64,000 bases of DNA from positions 5,111,502 to 5,175,501 of the forward strand of contig NZ_KI632509.1 in assembly GCF_000504245.1 (NCBI RefSeq). The letters run 5' to 3'. Every line of letters begins with the position of its first letter. The first letter of the stretch is position 1. Both the position numbers and the translations under genes were made by a program. Below, one piece after another: positions 1 through 8,085 of the stretch. This DNA is from Haloechinothrix halophila YIM 93223. GTDB lineage: Bacteria > Actinomycetota > Actinomycetes > Mycobacteriales > Pseudonocardiaceae. The notes beneath the pieces were generated by a model that was not told the DNA's origin, searched no databases, and was given only the letters and a program-made list of their open reading frames with translations.

Positions 1-352
1 AATACGAAAAGTGGTGTATACCACTAACGCGATCGAATCATTGAATTTTCAACTGCGGAAAATCATGAAAAACAGAGGACATTTCACCACCGAGGACGCC
101 GCGATGAAGCTGCTTTATCTCGGCATCCGACACGTCACCGGACGCTACATCGACGGTGACGGTCATGTTCGCGCCAAGGGCGAACGCGGCACCGGCACTT
201 ACGGGTGGAAAGCCGCGCTCAACCACTTCGCCGTCCTCTTCGGCGACCGGCTCGTCCTCTAACGCGCCGTCACACACAGTGACGGATTCGACCACTCATC
301 AAAAGCAACGAAAAGGATAAACAGGCCCAAACATCCACAAAAATCTTGACAC
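1..352 (+). mobile_element. IS256-family element, right-hand end
   Basis: After the transposase stop at 262 there are about 90 non-coding bases. These run to a TTGACACGC-like sequence (347-354), directly before the point where homology to an IS630 transposase begins in mid-gene (356). IS256-type elements of actinomycetes often end in a terminal repeat containing TTGACAC. I therefore infer that the right terminal repeat ends near 352-357 and that the element sits in, or has removed, the 5' half of the IS630 gene. The left end is outside the window, so neither the terminal repeat nor a target duplication can be confirmed. Confidence 0.5.
2..262 (+). CDS. IS256-family transposase, C-terminal part (cut by window start)
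   Basis: The frame is open to the left window edge, so the N-terminal and catalytic parts lie outside. The visible residues contain the conserved IS256/mutator C-terminal block: TTNAIESLN, then Q-L-R-K, RGHF, a KLLYL segment and a tail ending FAVLFGDRLVL. In intact members this block carries the last catalytic glutamate (the E of NAIE). I see only the end of the gene, so I cannot tell whether the element is complete. It stops about 90 bases before an IS630-type remnant, so this is a nested or adjacent insertion zone. Confidence 0.85.
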   Translation: MRKVVYTTNAIESLNFQLRKIMKNRGHFTTEDAAMKLLYLGIRHVTGRYIDGDGHVRAKGERGTGTYGWKAALNHFAVLFGDRLVL

Positions 353-355
353 GCT

Positions 356-916
356 GTGCTCTGCGTCGATGAGAAGTCGCAGGTCCAGGCGCTGGATCGG
401 ACTCAGCCGATGCTGCCGATGCAGCCCGGACGTCCCGAGCGGCGGACCCACGACTACGTCCGCCACGGCACCACCACGCTGTTCGCCGCGTTGGAGATCG
501 CCACCGGCACGGTGACCGCGGCCTGCAAACCAAGGCACCGGCATCAGGAGTTCCTCGCCTTCCTCAAGCAGGTCGCCAAGGCCTATCCCGATCGTGAACT
601 GCATCTGGTGATGGACAACTACGCCACCCACAAGCGCGTCGAGGTCCGCGACTGGCTGGCGGCCAACCCACGGATCCACGTGCACTTCACCCCGACCTCC
701 GGGTCGTGGCTCAACCTGGTCGAGGTGTGGTTCGGCATCATCGAACGCCAAGCCATCCACCGCGGCAGCTTCCGCTCCGTGCGCGACCTCAACACCAAAA
801 TCCGCGCCTTCATCACCGGCTGGAACGACCGCTGCCACCCCTTCATCTGGACCAAAACTCCAGACCAGATCCTGAAGAAAGCAAATCGTCAAACGACTTC
901 AAACACGCGACACTAG
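356..916 (+). pseudogene. IS630-family transposase, N-terminally truncated
   Basis: This is a DDE-superfamily endonuclease of the IS630 type. VDEKSQVQALDRTQP carries the first catalytic Asp. LVMDNYATHK carries the second. The region SGSWLNLVEVWFGIIERQ carries the final acidic residue. Full-length relatives are about 340-360 residues with an N-terminal helix-turn-helix half. Only about 186 residues remain here, and the same frame has a stop (347-349) just upstream, so the DNA-binding half is missing. The gene begins exactly where the IS256 element appears to end. It ends at a CTAG (913-916), consistent with IS630 insertion at TA. It should be inactive on its own. Confidence 0.85.
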
Positions 917-940
917 CTCGAGTTCCCACTAAGGAGACCC

Positions 941-1492
941 ATGCGACGACCTGTTCACGCTGGCGACCGGATTGACTCCCTGACGTTGTCCGACGTCGAC
1001 GGCCAACCCGTCGAGCTGGCGGCACGGCTCACGTCGCCCGCGATCGTGCCGCTGGTGCGCTACTTCGGGTGCATGCCGTGCCAGGCGTACCTGCGTGAGC
1101 TCGAAACCAAGCGGGAACTACTTGAGGGCTGGGGGTTCGTGCTGCTCGGTGTCGGCGGCGCGGCCGACTACCAGGCGCGCCATCTCATGGCCAACGGCAT
1201 CGGATTCCCACTGCTGCTCGATCCGGAACATCGGCTCTATGAGACGTTGAACATCCACCGCATCCGGTGGTGGAAGCTACTCAGCCCCGCGACCTGGTGG
1301 AAGTATCTCCGGTCGGCGCGCCACGCCCGCCAGGGCCGAATCACCGATCACCCGCTACAAGCCCCCGGACTTGTCATCCTCGGCACCGACGGCACCATCC
1401 ACTACCTGTATCGAGGCGAAACCCTGGGGGACTATCCCGCGCTACCTGAGCTGATCGAGACGGCCAAGCGTATCGCGGCCACTGCGAACTAG
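941..1492 (+). CDS. Peroxiredoxin-like (AhpC/TSA-type thioredoxin-fold) protein
   Basis: This 183-residue protein has a thioredoxin fold of the AhpC/TSA type. A C-x-x-C site sits in YFGCMPCQAYL (Cys44 and Cys47) after an N-terminal VRYF strand. LILDPEHRLYE-like and VILGTDGTIHYLYRG segments in the second half match the substrate-side strands of PRXL2-like peroxiredoxins. The likely role is thiol-dependent reduction of peroxides or other oxidants in the cytoplasm. An AAGGAG ribosome site lies just before the ATG. It is followed after 40 bases by a DsbA/FrnE-like gene on the same strand, so the two may form a small thiol-redox operon. Exact substrate unknown. Confidence 0.75.
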   Translation: MRRPVHAGDRIDSLTLSDVDGQPVELAARLTSPAIVPLVRYFGCMPCQAYLRELETKRELLEGWGFVLLGVGGAADYQARHLMANGIGFPLLLDPEHRLYETLNIHRIRWWKLLSPATWWKYLRSARHARQGRITDHPLQAPGLVILGTDGTIHYLYRGETLGDYPALPELIETAKRIAATAN

Positions 1493-1532
1493 ACCCAGGA
1501 AGACACCAGGGCCTCAGCGTGTTGCACCGGGT

Positions 1533-2231
1533 ATGAGGATCGACATCTGGTCGGACATCGTGTGCCCGTGGTGCGCGATCGGCAAAGCCCACCTTGACCT
1601 CGCACTCGCCCAGTTCGAGCACGCCGACGAGGTCGAGGTGGTGTGGCGCAGCTTCGAGCTCGACCCCGCCGCCCCTGCCGTCCGCGAGGGCGACTACGCC
1701 GAGATGCTCGCCCGCAAGTACGGCACCTCGGTCGAGGGCGGCCAGGACATGGTGCGACGCATGACCAACACCGCCGCCCAATCCGGCCTGCGGTTCCACC
1801 TCGATCGTGCGCGACCAGGCAACTCCTTCGACGCGCACCGGCTCGTCCACCTCGCCGCCGACCGAGGCAGGCAGCACGCCGTGAAGGAGCGGTTCCTGCG
1901 CGCCTACCTCACCGAGGGCGAAGCCATCGGCGAGCACGACACCCTGCAACGGCTCGCGACGGACGCCGGTCTCGATCCCGGCGAGGTGCGCGACGTCTTG
2001 GCCTCCGACGCCTACGCCGACGCGGTACGTGCCGACGAACGCGCGGCAGCCGACGTCGGCATCAGCGGCGTGCCGCTGTTCCTCGTCGACGGCAGGCTGG
2101 CCATACCGGGCGCGCAATCCAGCGACATCATTCTGCAGACGCTGCGCAGGGCATGGCGCGAACGCCAACCGGTCACCGTGGTCAGCGAGCAGACCGCCGA
2201 CGGGCCAGCATGTGGCCCCGACGGCTGCTGA
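1533..2231 (+). CDS. DsbA-family (FrnE-like) thiol oxidoreductase
   Basis: A 232-residue cytoplasmic DsbA-like protein with no signal peptide. The N-terminus (MRIDIWSDIVCPWC) carries the CPWC redox centre at Cys11-Cys14. The inserted helical domain follows, then the cis-proline loop in ISGVPLFLVDG near residue 180. This matches the FrnE group of 2-hydroxychromene-2-carboxylate isomerase/DsbA-like proteins, which are linked to disulfide exchange and oxidative stress. The C-terminus ends CGPDGC, an extra Cys pair also seen in some FrnE proteins. It lies behind the peroxiredoxin-like gene and ends 10 bases before the convergent VOC gene. Confidence 0.85.
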   Translation: MRIDIWSDIVCPWCAIGKAHLDLALAQFEHADEVEVVWRSFELDPAAPAVREGDYAEMLARKYGTSVEGGQDMVRRMTNTAAQSGLRFHLDRARPGNSFDAHRLVHLAADRGRQHAVKERFLRAYLTEGEAIGEHDTLQRLATDAGLDPGEVRDVLASDAYADAVRADERAAADVGISGVPLFLVDGRLAIPGAQSSDIILQTLRRAWRERQPVTVVSEQTADGPACGPDGC

Positions 2232-2241
2232 AGCACATGAC

Positions 2242-2703
2242 TCACGCACCGCTTTCGGCCTGGCCGACCCGGCGCCCGTAACCGGCGCGACCGGTCTGGT
2301 CTATGCCGTGCGACTCCCAGGAGTACAGATGAAGCTCGATGCGATCCGGGTCGTGAAGCACCAGCAGCCAGCCGATGGACGCGTCGATGACGGGTGAATG
2401 AGCGATGCCGAGCGCGTCCAGATACTCCGCCCACGCCTCGATGCCGGCGCGATCCCGCACCGCGAAACCGACGGGATCGAAATCCTGGCATCCCTGCGCG
2501 GCCGACGCGTTCTCCCGGAAGGCGACCAGCGTATCGCCGAAGCCGGGCAGCTCCCCGGCAACACCCCGCACCACGCCGTCGCCGTCCGGGAACTCGAACA
2601 GGGCGCGGAACCCGAATACGCGCTCGTACCACGATTGCGAGCGCGGCAAGTCGGTGACCGGGATCTTCACGTGATGCACGCCTGCAAGCGAAGGACGTGT
2701 CAT
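2242..2703 (-). CDS. VOC/glyoxalase-family protein
   Basis: A 153-residue vicinal-oxygen-chelate protein. It has two beta-alpha-beta-beta-beta halves, starting VHHVKIPVTDLPRSQSWYERVFGF and ending DPDRIELHLYSW, the usual C-terminal metal-ligand strand. I chose the ATG at 2703 because a GGAGG lies just before it. A longer reading frame exists but would run through the operator to the divergent tetR gene. The substrate cannot be read from sequence; relatives include glyoxalases, dioxygenases and antibiotic-binding proteins. Probably controlled by the adjacent divergent TetR. Confidence 0.85.
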   Translation of the reverse strand: MTRPSLAGVHHVKIPVTDLPRSQSWYERVFGFRALFEFPDGDGVVRGVAGELPGFGDTLVAFRENASAAQGCQDFDPVGFAVRDRAGIEAWAEYLDALGIAHSPVIDASIGWLLVLHDPDRIELHLYSWESHGIDQTGRAGYGRRVGQAESGA

Positions 2704-2723
2704 GTCTGCCTCCGGGATATTCG

Positions 2724-2740
2724 CCGCAGTTATACTGCGG
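2724..2740. promoter_or_regulatory. Probable TetR operator between VOC gene and tetR
   Basis: A perfect inverted repeat CCGCAGT-TAT-ACTGCGG lies in the ~50-base gap between the divergent VOC gene (start 2703) and tetR (start 2753/2762). Its size and place are typical for an operator through which a TetR repressor controls both itself and its neighbour. Confidence 0.7.
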
Positions 2741-2752
2741 TCAAATGATAGA

Positions 2753-3412
2753 ATGACCCACATGTCCGATTCAGTCAAGCGGCACTATCGGTCACCACGA
2801 CGGGAAGCGGCCGCGGCAGCCACCCGGGCCCGCATCCGGCACGCCGCCGCCGGGCTGTTCGTCGAGCGTGGCTATATCGCCACGACGATGAAGGAGGTCG
2901 CTGCAGCCGCGGGCGTCGGGGAACGAACGCTCTACGACGCCTTCCCCACCAAAGCAGCGCTGTTCGGGCACACCCTCGGCGTGGCGACGGTCGGCGACGA
3001 GGAACCGGTTCGCGTGGCCGACCGGCCCGACATCATCGCGGCACGAGAAGCACCGGACCCGACAGTGGCGGTCAGGCAGTTCGTCGCGTACGTCGTGCCG
3101 CTGTTCGAACGCGCGGGCGATCTCATCATGGTCAGCGTCGAGGCAGCGGGCGCCGATCCGGACATGCGCGCCATCGCCGACGCGGGCGCCGCGGCCACGC
3201 TCGAGGTGTGCTCGGCGTTCACCGCGAGACTCCACGAGCGGGGCGTCCTGCGAGATGGCCTCGACGCCGCAACGGCGGCCGACATCGTGTACGCCCTCTC
3301 CGCACCGCACTTATACCAACTATTACGACGCCACCGACGCTGGAGCCGCCAGCGCTACCAGTCATGGCTCGAAACCAGCCTCAGCCAGCAACTACTGCGC
3401 CCGCTGCGGTGA
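2753..3412 (+). CDS. TetR-family transcriptional regulator
   Basis: A repressor of 217-220 residues. The N-terminal TetR helix-turn-helix reads RARIRHAAAGLFVERGYIATTMKEVAAAAGVGERTLYDAFPTK in discontinuous homology to the family. A variable ligand-binding domain follows and ends in a C-terminal Trp/Arg-rich helix. Starts at 2753 and 2762 are both possible (MTHMSDS); neither has a strong ribosome site. It is divergent from the VOC gene with one perfect palindrome between them, so autoregulation and control of the VOC gene are likely. Ligand unknown. Confidence 0.85.
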   Translation: MTHMSDSVKRHYRSPRREAAAAATRARIRHAAAGLFVERGYIATTMKEVAAAAGVGERTLYDAFPTKAALFGHTLGVATVGDEEPVRVADRPDIIAAREAPDPTVAVRQFVAYVVPLFERAGDLIMVSVEAAGADPDMRAIADAGAAATLEVCSAFTARLHERGVLRDGLDAATAADIVYALSAPHLYQLLRRHRRWSRQRYQSWLETSLSQQLLRPLR

Positions 3413-3578
3413 CGGGATTCATGTCCGGATCACGGCTCGATGCTCTCGACTGCGCCGAGTGGGCCCGAAGTCCATCCGAACTGCGTCAACTCTGCCTGCC
3501 AGCTGCGGACACGGCTAGGCTGGCGTCCTATTCGTACTATTTGTGATCGCTGCCAGCCAGGCATATCGGGAGGCCGCC

Positions 3579-4072
3579 ATGTCCGTCGAGCACGGGGAGA
3601 TAGCACCGCGACTCCCGCCGCGTTGGTTCATCCGCACGGCCTGGTCGGTACACCGGGCATATACAAGGTCACGGCCGGCCGGCTCGGACTGTGGCGACCA
3701 CGCGTCAACGGCTGGGGCACCCTGCGGCTCACCACCACTGGGCGCCGCACCGGCCAACAGCGCAGCGTCCTCATCGGGTACTTCGAGGACGGTCCGAACC
3801 TGGTCTCGTTGGCGATGAACGGGTGGGGTGAGGGCGAGCCATCCTGGTGGCTCAATCTGCAGGCATACCCGGACGCGACCGTCGATCTGGTCGGCGGGCG
3901 GCGGCTCGTGCGTGCTCACGCCGCGACAGCTGACGAGCGGTCGCGGCTGTGGGCCCGCTGGCGCGAGATCGAAACCAGCCTGGACGACTACGCGGCGCGA
4001 CGCTCGTCCGAGACCGCGGTCGTCGTCCTCGAGCCAAGGCCCGGCGCATCGGACACGACGCGGGATCACTGA
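3579..4072 (+). pseudogene. DUF385 / deazaflavin (F420)-dependent nitroreductase-family gene, frameshifted
   Basis: The ATG at 3579 has a good GGGAGG site and starts MSVEHGEIAPRLPPRWFIR, the normal N-terminus of this family. The reading frame then has to change near 3658. The first part ends ...AWSVHRA and the match continues one frame over as IYKVTAGRLGLWRPR...LTTTGRRTGQ. A single base missing after 'gggc' (3655-3658) would restore one continuous protein of about 165 residues. The second part carries the family's TGRRTG and PSWWLNLQA motifs. Either the gene is broken in this strain or there is a one-base sequence error. Family members usually bind F420 and act as oxidoreductases. Confidence 0.8.
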
Positions 4073-4084
4073 TCCGCACCGACA

Positions 4085-4127
4085 AGCGAAACCCCGGGCC
4101 CTGCCACAGAGGACCTGGGGTTTCGCT
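4085..4127. terminator. Bidirectional terminator hairpin
   Basis: Eleven-base perfect stem: AGCGAAACCCC (4085-4095) pairs with GGGGTTTCGCT (4117-4127). It lies between the convergent DUF385 gene and the RibD-like reductase gene. Confidence 0.85.
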
Positions 4128-4147
4128 ATCGGCTCTGCCTCGGCGGG

Positions 4148-4723
4148 TCAGTGGATGACGTCGTAGACGAGTTTCTGGATGCCGTTGGGGTAGGTTTCGC
4201 TTTCGATGACTGTGAGCATGGTTTTGTCGGCGTCGGCGTTGCTGAATAGCCGCTTGCCCGCGCCGAGCAGGACGGGGAACACCAGCAGGTGGTAGCGGTC
4301 GATCAGGCCCGCGTCGGAGAGGTTGCGGTTCAACGTGGCGCTGCCGTGGACGATGATCGGCCCGCCCTCGGTTTCCTTCAACGCCGCCACCTCGTCCAGC
4401 GAGCGCAGGATGGTGGTCTCGCCCCAGTTGTCGACGAGGTCGTCGTCTTTGAGTGTTGACGACACGACGTACTTCGGCATCGCGTTGTACCCGGCGAACT
4501 CCTCGGTCATCGTCGGCCAGACCGGGCTGAACTGCTGGTAGCTGACCCGGCCCAGCAGCATCGCGGTGGCCTCGTCCTGCTCGCGACCCTTCAGTTCATA
4601 GACCTCGGGCTGGAAGTCGATGTCATTGAACGTCCAGCCCGCACTGCGGTGGTTCTCATCCGGGCCGGGGGCCTCGATGACGCCGTCCAGGGAGACGAAG
4701 GCGGTCGTGATCAGGGTGCGCAT
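4148..4723 (-). CDS. Dihydrofolate reductase/RibD C-terminal-like reductase
   Basis: A 191-residue protein of the RibD C-terminal/DHFR-like fold, the YyaP-type group. It begins MRTLITTAFVSLDGVIEAPG and has the LLGRVSYQQF, PIIVHGSATLNRNL and FPVLLGAGKRLF segments of NADPH-binding members. The start has an AGGAGGAAGCC ribosome site. These proteins are soluble reductases whose natural substrates are mostly unknown, and this one lacks the deaminase domain of true riboflavin enzymes. It stands alone between a shared terminator and the merR gene. Confidence 0.85.
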   Translation of the reverse strand: MRTLITTAFVSLDGVIEAPGPDENHRSAGWTFNDIDFQPEVYELKGREQDEATAMLLGRVSYQQFSPVWPTMTEEFAGYNAMPKYVVSSTLKDDDLVDNWGETTILRSLDEVAALKETEGGPIIVHGSATLNRNLSDAGLIDRYHLLVFPVLLGAGKRLFSNADADKTMLTVIESETYPNGIQKLVYDVIH

Positions 4724-4853
4724 GGCTTCCTCCTCATAGTCAGGTGAACTCCCACTTCACCTGCTACGTCGGAGCCCACCACACCACTTCGACACAGCCG
4801 ACGAACATTTTCTGATGAGATCAGACAGGCACCGATAACTCCCGCGCGACTGG

Positions 4854-5186
4854 CTACATAGCCGCGTCGTCATCATCGGACTGCTCGAGTTGCTCGCGTA
4901 GGTCGTCGATCTCTTCATGCGCGGCGGCGAGCTCATTCTCGAGCCCAAGGATTCGTGATGCCGCGGCGATGGTGTGGCCTTGGTCCAGCAAGTCGCGCAT
5001 CCGGGCGACGGTCTCGAGCTGCCGCCGGGAGTAGCGCCGATGGCCACCTTCGGACCGCTCCGGCTTGACGATGTCCGCATTATCCAAATTTCGCAGGAAG
5101 GCCTGCTGCACGCCGAGCAGTGCCGCTGCCTGCCCGATCGTGAACGCCGGGTAGGCCGGATCGTCGAGCTTGTCCAGATCACTCAC
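4854..5186 (-). CDS. MerR-family regulator, HspR-like
   Basis: A 110-residue MerR-type protein. The winged helix FTIGQAAALLGVQQAFLRNLDNADIVKPERSEGGHRRY is followed by a helical segment and an acidic C-terminus with coiled-coil heptads (ELAAAHEEIDDLREQLEQ). The HRRY signature is typical. There is no effector domain and there are no metal-binding cysteines, as in HspR. It is divergent from hsp20 and separated from it by ~155 bases holding a palindrome, so it probably controls that small heat-shock gene and itself. It could be a general MerR protein rather than HspR proper, because the classic HAIR element is not present. Confidence 0.8.
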   Translation of the reverse strand: MSDLDKLDDPAYPAFTIGQAAALLGVQQAFLRNLDNADIVKPERSEGGHRRYSRRQLETVARMRDLLDQGHTIAAASRILGLENELAAAHEEIDDLREQLEQSDDDDAAM

Positions 5187-5227
5187 CCCGAAATGCTCCT
5201 CACGACAGGCGACTCATTCTCTCGTCG

Positions 5228-5270
5228 TATCCAAGATATCTTGTATAAACCATGAATAAAACCTATAGTT
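5228..5270 (+). promoter_or_regulatory. hsp20 promoter with MerR-type palindrome
   Basis: A 20-base palindrome, tatccaagatatcttgtata (5228-5247), has a perfect 12-base core CAAGATATCTTG and one mismatch in the outer part. It overlaps a possible -35 TTGTAT (5241-5246). A -10 TATAGT (5265-5270) follows after 18 bases. This is a fitting site for the divergent MerR regulator. The promoter boxes are my reading and are weaker evidence than the palindrome. Confidence 0.6.
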
Positions 5271-5342
5271 CTTGATGTAGGTATGAGTCAGAGGTGCCAC
5301 CCGGCGGCACGTCCGCAGAAGGGAGAGTTGGAGGACATGTCG

Positions 5343-5774
5343 ATGTTGATGCGTACCGACCCATTCCGGGAGCTCGACCGGCTTGCCCAGCAGTTCCTGG
5401 GTTACACCGGCACGTCGGCGAGGCCGGCGGCGATGCCGATGGACGCCTACCGCTCCGGCGACGACTACGTCGTGCAGCTCGATCTGCCCGGTGTGTCACC
5501 GGACTCGATCGACCTCGACGTCGAACGCAACGTGCTCACGGTCAAGGCAGAGCGCAAGGCCGAGTTCGGCGATGACGCCGATGTCCAGATCGCCGAACGA
5601 CCGCGCGGTGTCTTCTCACGGGAGCTGTTCCTTGGCGACACCCTGGACACCGACAACATCAAGGCGGACTACGACGCCGGGGTGCTGACCATCCGTGTCC
5701 CGACGGCCAAGCAGGCCAAGCCGCACAAGATCGCCATCAGTGGAGGCGACGATCGCAAGAAGCTCAACGCCTAG
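5343..5774 (+). CDS. Small heat shock protein, Hsp20/alpha-crystallin family
   Basis: A 143-residue chaperone. It starts MLMRTDPFRELDRLAQQ, the standard actinobacterial Hsp18/Hsp20 start. The alpha-crystallin domain runs from about residue 35 (YVVQLDLPGVSPDSIDLDVERN) to the IRVPTAKQAKP tail, with the GVLTIRVP signature that makes the C-terminal anchor. I prefer the ATG at 5343 over 5337 because a GGAGG (5330-5334) is correctly spaced eight bases upstream. It should bind unfolding proteins during heat or oxidative stress. A small hypothetical gene follows on the same strand. Confidence 0.92.
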   Translation: MLMRTDPFRELDRLAQQFLGYTGTSARPAAMPMDAYRSGDDYVVQLDLPGVSPDSIDLDVERNVLTVKAERKAEFGDDADVQIAERPRGVFSRELFLGDTLDTDNIKADYDAGVLTIRVPTAKQAKPHKIAISGGDDRKKLNA

Positions 5775-5844
5775 AGTCGCGGGCGCTCTGGCCCCGGTGA
5801 CAGCGACGGCGGCCGGAGCGCCCTCCCGGGAGGGAGGACACGCC

Positions 5845-6051
5845 ATGAACGACGTCAAACCCCAGGCCGATGCGATCGAGCAAGAGCGCCCGGCCATCAC
5901 CATCGTCGACGGCGACTCGCTCGACGACGCCAACCTGATCACCAGCGCCACACTGGACGCCAACCCGGCTGATGTCGCCGAGCAGCGGCGCCTCGTCCCT
6001 ACCGACCCAGACGGCGTCACCGACGACACCAAGCAGGACGGCTCCCCCTGA
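5845..6051 (+). CDS. Small acidic hypothetical protein
   Basis: A 68-residue protein starting MNDVKPQADAIEQERPAITI, with a GGGAGGGAGGA site before the ATG. It is very acidic (many Asp), has no hydrophobic segment and resembles a disordered small protein. I do not recognise the family. It follows hsp20 by 70 bases and is probably co-transcribed with it, so a stress-linked role is possible but not shown. Confidence 0.6.
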   Translation: MNDVKPQADAIEQERPAITIVDGDSLDDANLITSATLDANPADVAEQRRLVPTDPDGVTDDTKQDGSP

Positions 6052-6247
6052 CTCACCGGTGGCTGACCGCGCACCTGATCTCATCGGCGACCATCGCCAT
6101 CGTTGTGCGGGCGCGCTGCGGATCCTCGGTACGCGGCGAGGCGTGTACCCAGCCGTCTAGTCGCATGCTTCTTATTCGAACCAAGAGACGTCATGGCTCG
6201 GCTGAGAGTCGGGTGGCCCGGGGGAATCTCACCCCCGGGCTCCCTCA

Positions 6248-6281
6248 GAACGGAGCGTGACAGTCTCCCGTCACTCCGCTC
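6248..6281 (-). ncRNA. Group II intron domain V
   Basis: The 34-base minus-strand sequence begins GAGCGGAGTGACGGGAGACT and ends CACGCTCCGTTC. It folds as a hairpin with a GAGA-type tetraloop and a two-base bulge, the standard catalytic domain V, just after the maturase stop. A domain VI-like GC hairpin follows (about 6215-6243). Confidence 0.85.
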
Positions 6282-6284
6282 TTC

Positions 6285-7547
6285 TCATCGCAGTCCCGCA
6301 AACGTGCGCACCCACCGCCAGTGGGTGAACAGTTCGGGCTCTCGATCGACGAGTCCGAACCACCACTGGGTGAAGCGGCGGTAGCCGCGCAGTCGCTTGT
6401 ACTTCTTGCCTGCCCAGCGCATCAGGTAGGTGTTGATGCGCTGAAGGAGGGGATACATCTTCGACCGGTAGAACCGGCCATAGTAGTTAATCCAGCCCGC
6501 CACGATCGGGTTGATCGCCTCGGCGAGCTCGTCCAGGTCGTACCTGGTGCGTCGGTGGAGCCGCCAGCGGCGGACCTGCGCGTGCATCTTCTTGAGCGCG
6601 TCCTTGCTGACGGCAGGCTGGAAACTGACGAACAGCGTCCCGCCCTTGTCCACCGCTGCTCGCGGCTGAAACGTGTAGCCCAGGAACGTAAACGACGTGT
6701 GCTCGTACGCACCGCGCCGATTGTTGTCCTTGCAGTACACGATCCGGGTCTTGTCGGGATGCAGTTGCAGCCCCAGACCCTCCAGCCGCTCGGCCAGCGC
6801 CGCCCGCACCTGGCGGGCTTGGCGCTCGGTCACACAGTGCACGACCGCATCATCGGCGTAACGTTCGAACTCCACGGTCGGGAACTCCCGAGCCAGGAAC
6901 ATGTCGAACGCGTAGTGCAGCACCACATTCGCCAGGACCGGGGAGACCGCCGATCCCTGCGGGGTACCGCGATCCCGCTCGACCAGGGTGCCATCGGGCA
7001 GCTGCAGCGGCGCTGTGAGCCACCGCTTCACATACAGCAGCACCCATTTGCGGTCGGTATTGACCTTGACCGCCTTGACGACGAGACCGTGATCCAGCGA
7101 GTCGAAGAACTTACGGATGTCAAGATCGAGCACCCAGTCCTTCTTCCAACACCGCGTCCGGCACCGGGCCAGCGCATCATGCGCGGACCTGCCCGGCCGA
7201 TACCCGTAGGAGTCGGGATGAAAGATCGACTCCGTCCGGGGTTCCAACTGCAGCGCGACCACGGTCTGCGCGATCCGGTCCGCCACGGTCGGAACCCCAA
7301 GGATCCGGGTCCCGTCGCCATGCGGCTTCGGTATCTCCACCGCCTTCACCGCAGGCGGAAAATACGTCCCCGACGACATCCGATTCCAGATCTTGTACAG
7401 ATTGTTCCGCAGATCGGTCTCGAACATCTCCATCGTCACGCCATCCACCCCAGCGGCACCCTTATTGGCCTTAACGCGCCGATACGCCTCCCACACCAGT
7501 TGCTTCGAAATATCAAACGACTTGTCCACCGGACCTGACTTGCCCAC
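6285..7547 (-). CDS. ltrA: Group II intron reverse transcriptase/maturase
   Basis: A 420-residue protein. The reverse transcriptase domain runs from about residue 35 (KANKGAAGVDGVTMEMFE) through FFDSLDH, RGTPQGSAVSPVLAN and the catalytic YADDAVVH (near 230). A maturase (X) domain follows, with INYYGRF and a WKKYKR-like basic tail (YLMRWAGKKYKRLRGY). I see no C-terminal HNH endonuclease, so retrohoming would depend on nicked or single-stranded DNA, as in endonuclease-lacking lineages. All key motifs are intact, so the intron is potentially active. The stop lies four bases before domain V. Confidence 0.93.
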   Translation of the reverse strand: MGKSGPVDKSFDISKQLVWEAYRRVKANKGAAGVDGVTMEMFETDLRNNLYKIWNRMSSGTYFPPAVKAVEIPKPHGDGTRILGVPTVADRIAQTVVALQLEPRTESIFHPDSYGYRPGRSAHDALARCRTRCWKKDWVLDLDIRKFFDSLDHGLVVKAVKVNTDRKWVLLYVKRWLTAPLQLPDGTLVERDRGTPQGSAVSPVLANVVLHYAFDMFLAREFPTVEFERYADDAVVHCVTERQARQVRAALAERLEGLGLQLHPDKTRIVYCKDNNRRGAYEHTSFTFLGYTFQPRAAVDKGGTLFVSFQPAVSKDALKKMHAQVRRWRLHRRTRYDLDELAEAINPIVAGWINYYGRFYRSKMYPLLQRINTYLMRWAGKKYKRLRGYRRFTQWWFGLVDREPELFTHWRWVRTFAGLR

Positions 7548-8085
7548 CCGTCTCCTCCCGCGAGGACAGCTGTCCCCGGGTTGCTCGTGCGACCAAATCC
7601 ACGATGAGCCGGCCCCTTCGCTCCACCCCCATTACAGGGCTTCACCACTACTACGAGCCGGTCCGCCAGCGAGCGCCGCCTCGGTACTCAACGCCTCCGG
7701 TTTCCGCCGTCGGCGCGCTCCCTCTCGCACACCCGCACCGCCGGGTGTGGACGTGCAGTATCGACACTCGCCTTCCCACGTTCCGCGCAGGAGCCGCAGA
7801 CCAGACTCACGCCGCCTTCATGCCGGACACCACCTGGCCAATAAGTGGGCACCCACCAGGCTCATCCCGGGAACTCAACTTCTCCCCGGTTTCGATGCCA
7901 CCTAATAGTTTCGACACCTCAACAGCGGTTCGCTCGCGCTCGTCTTCCTGATCCCCACCTGACACCTCTCGGGTGCCTTTTCCTCATCGCTCACCACGAC
8001 GGTCTTCAGCCAACGCAGCATGAGGCGGTTTGACGCCTGCCCCCACAGGCCGACGCCGAAGGGCCACAACCTTCATCTCCCACAC

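Larger units (their letters stand above)
6208..8085 (-). mobile_element. Group II intron, about 1.88 kb
   Basis: The maturase gene is surrounded by RNA-like sequence. On the minus strand a GTGTG pentamer (from 8085 down) fits the 5' GUGYG rule. The 3' side has a 34-base domain V and a domain VI-like hairpin, ending ...CCACCCGAC at 6208. Between 8085 and the maturase start (7547) there are ~540 bases with no gene, the right length for domains I-IV. The 3' boundary is fairly secure. The 5' boundary is inferred only from the pentamer and the expected size. The intron lies in non-coding DNA between the hsp20 block and furA. Confidence 0.75.

Noticed and set aside
6321-7538. A 405-codon plus-strand frame opposite the maturase
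   Set aside because: Antisense shadow of an intact reverse transcriptase.
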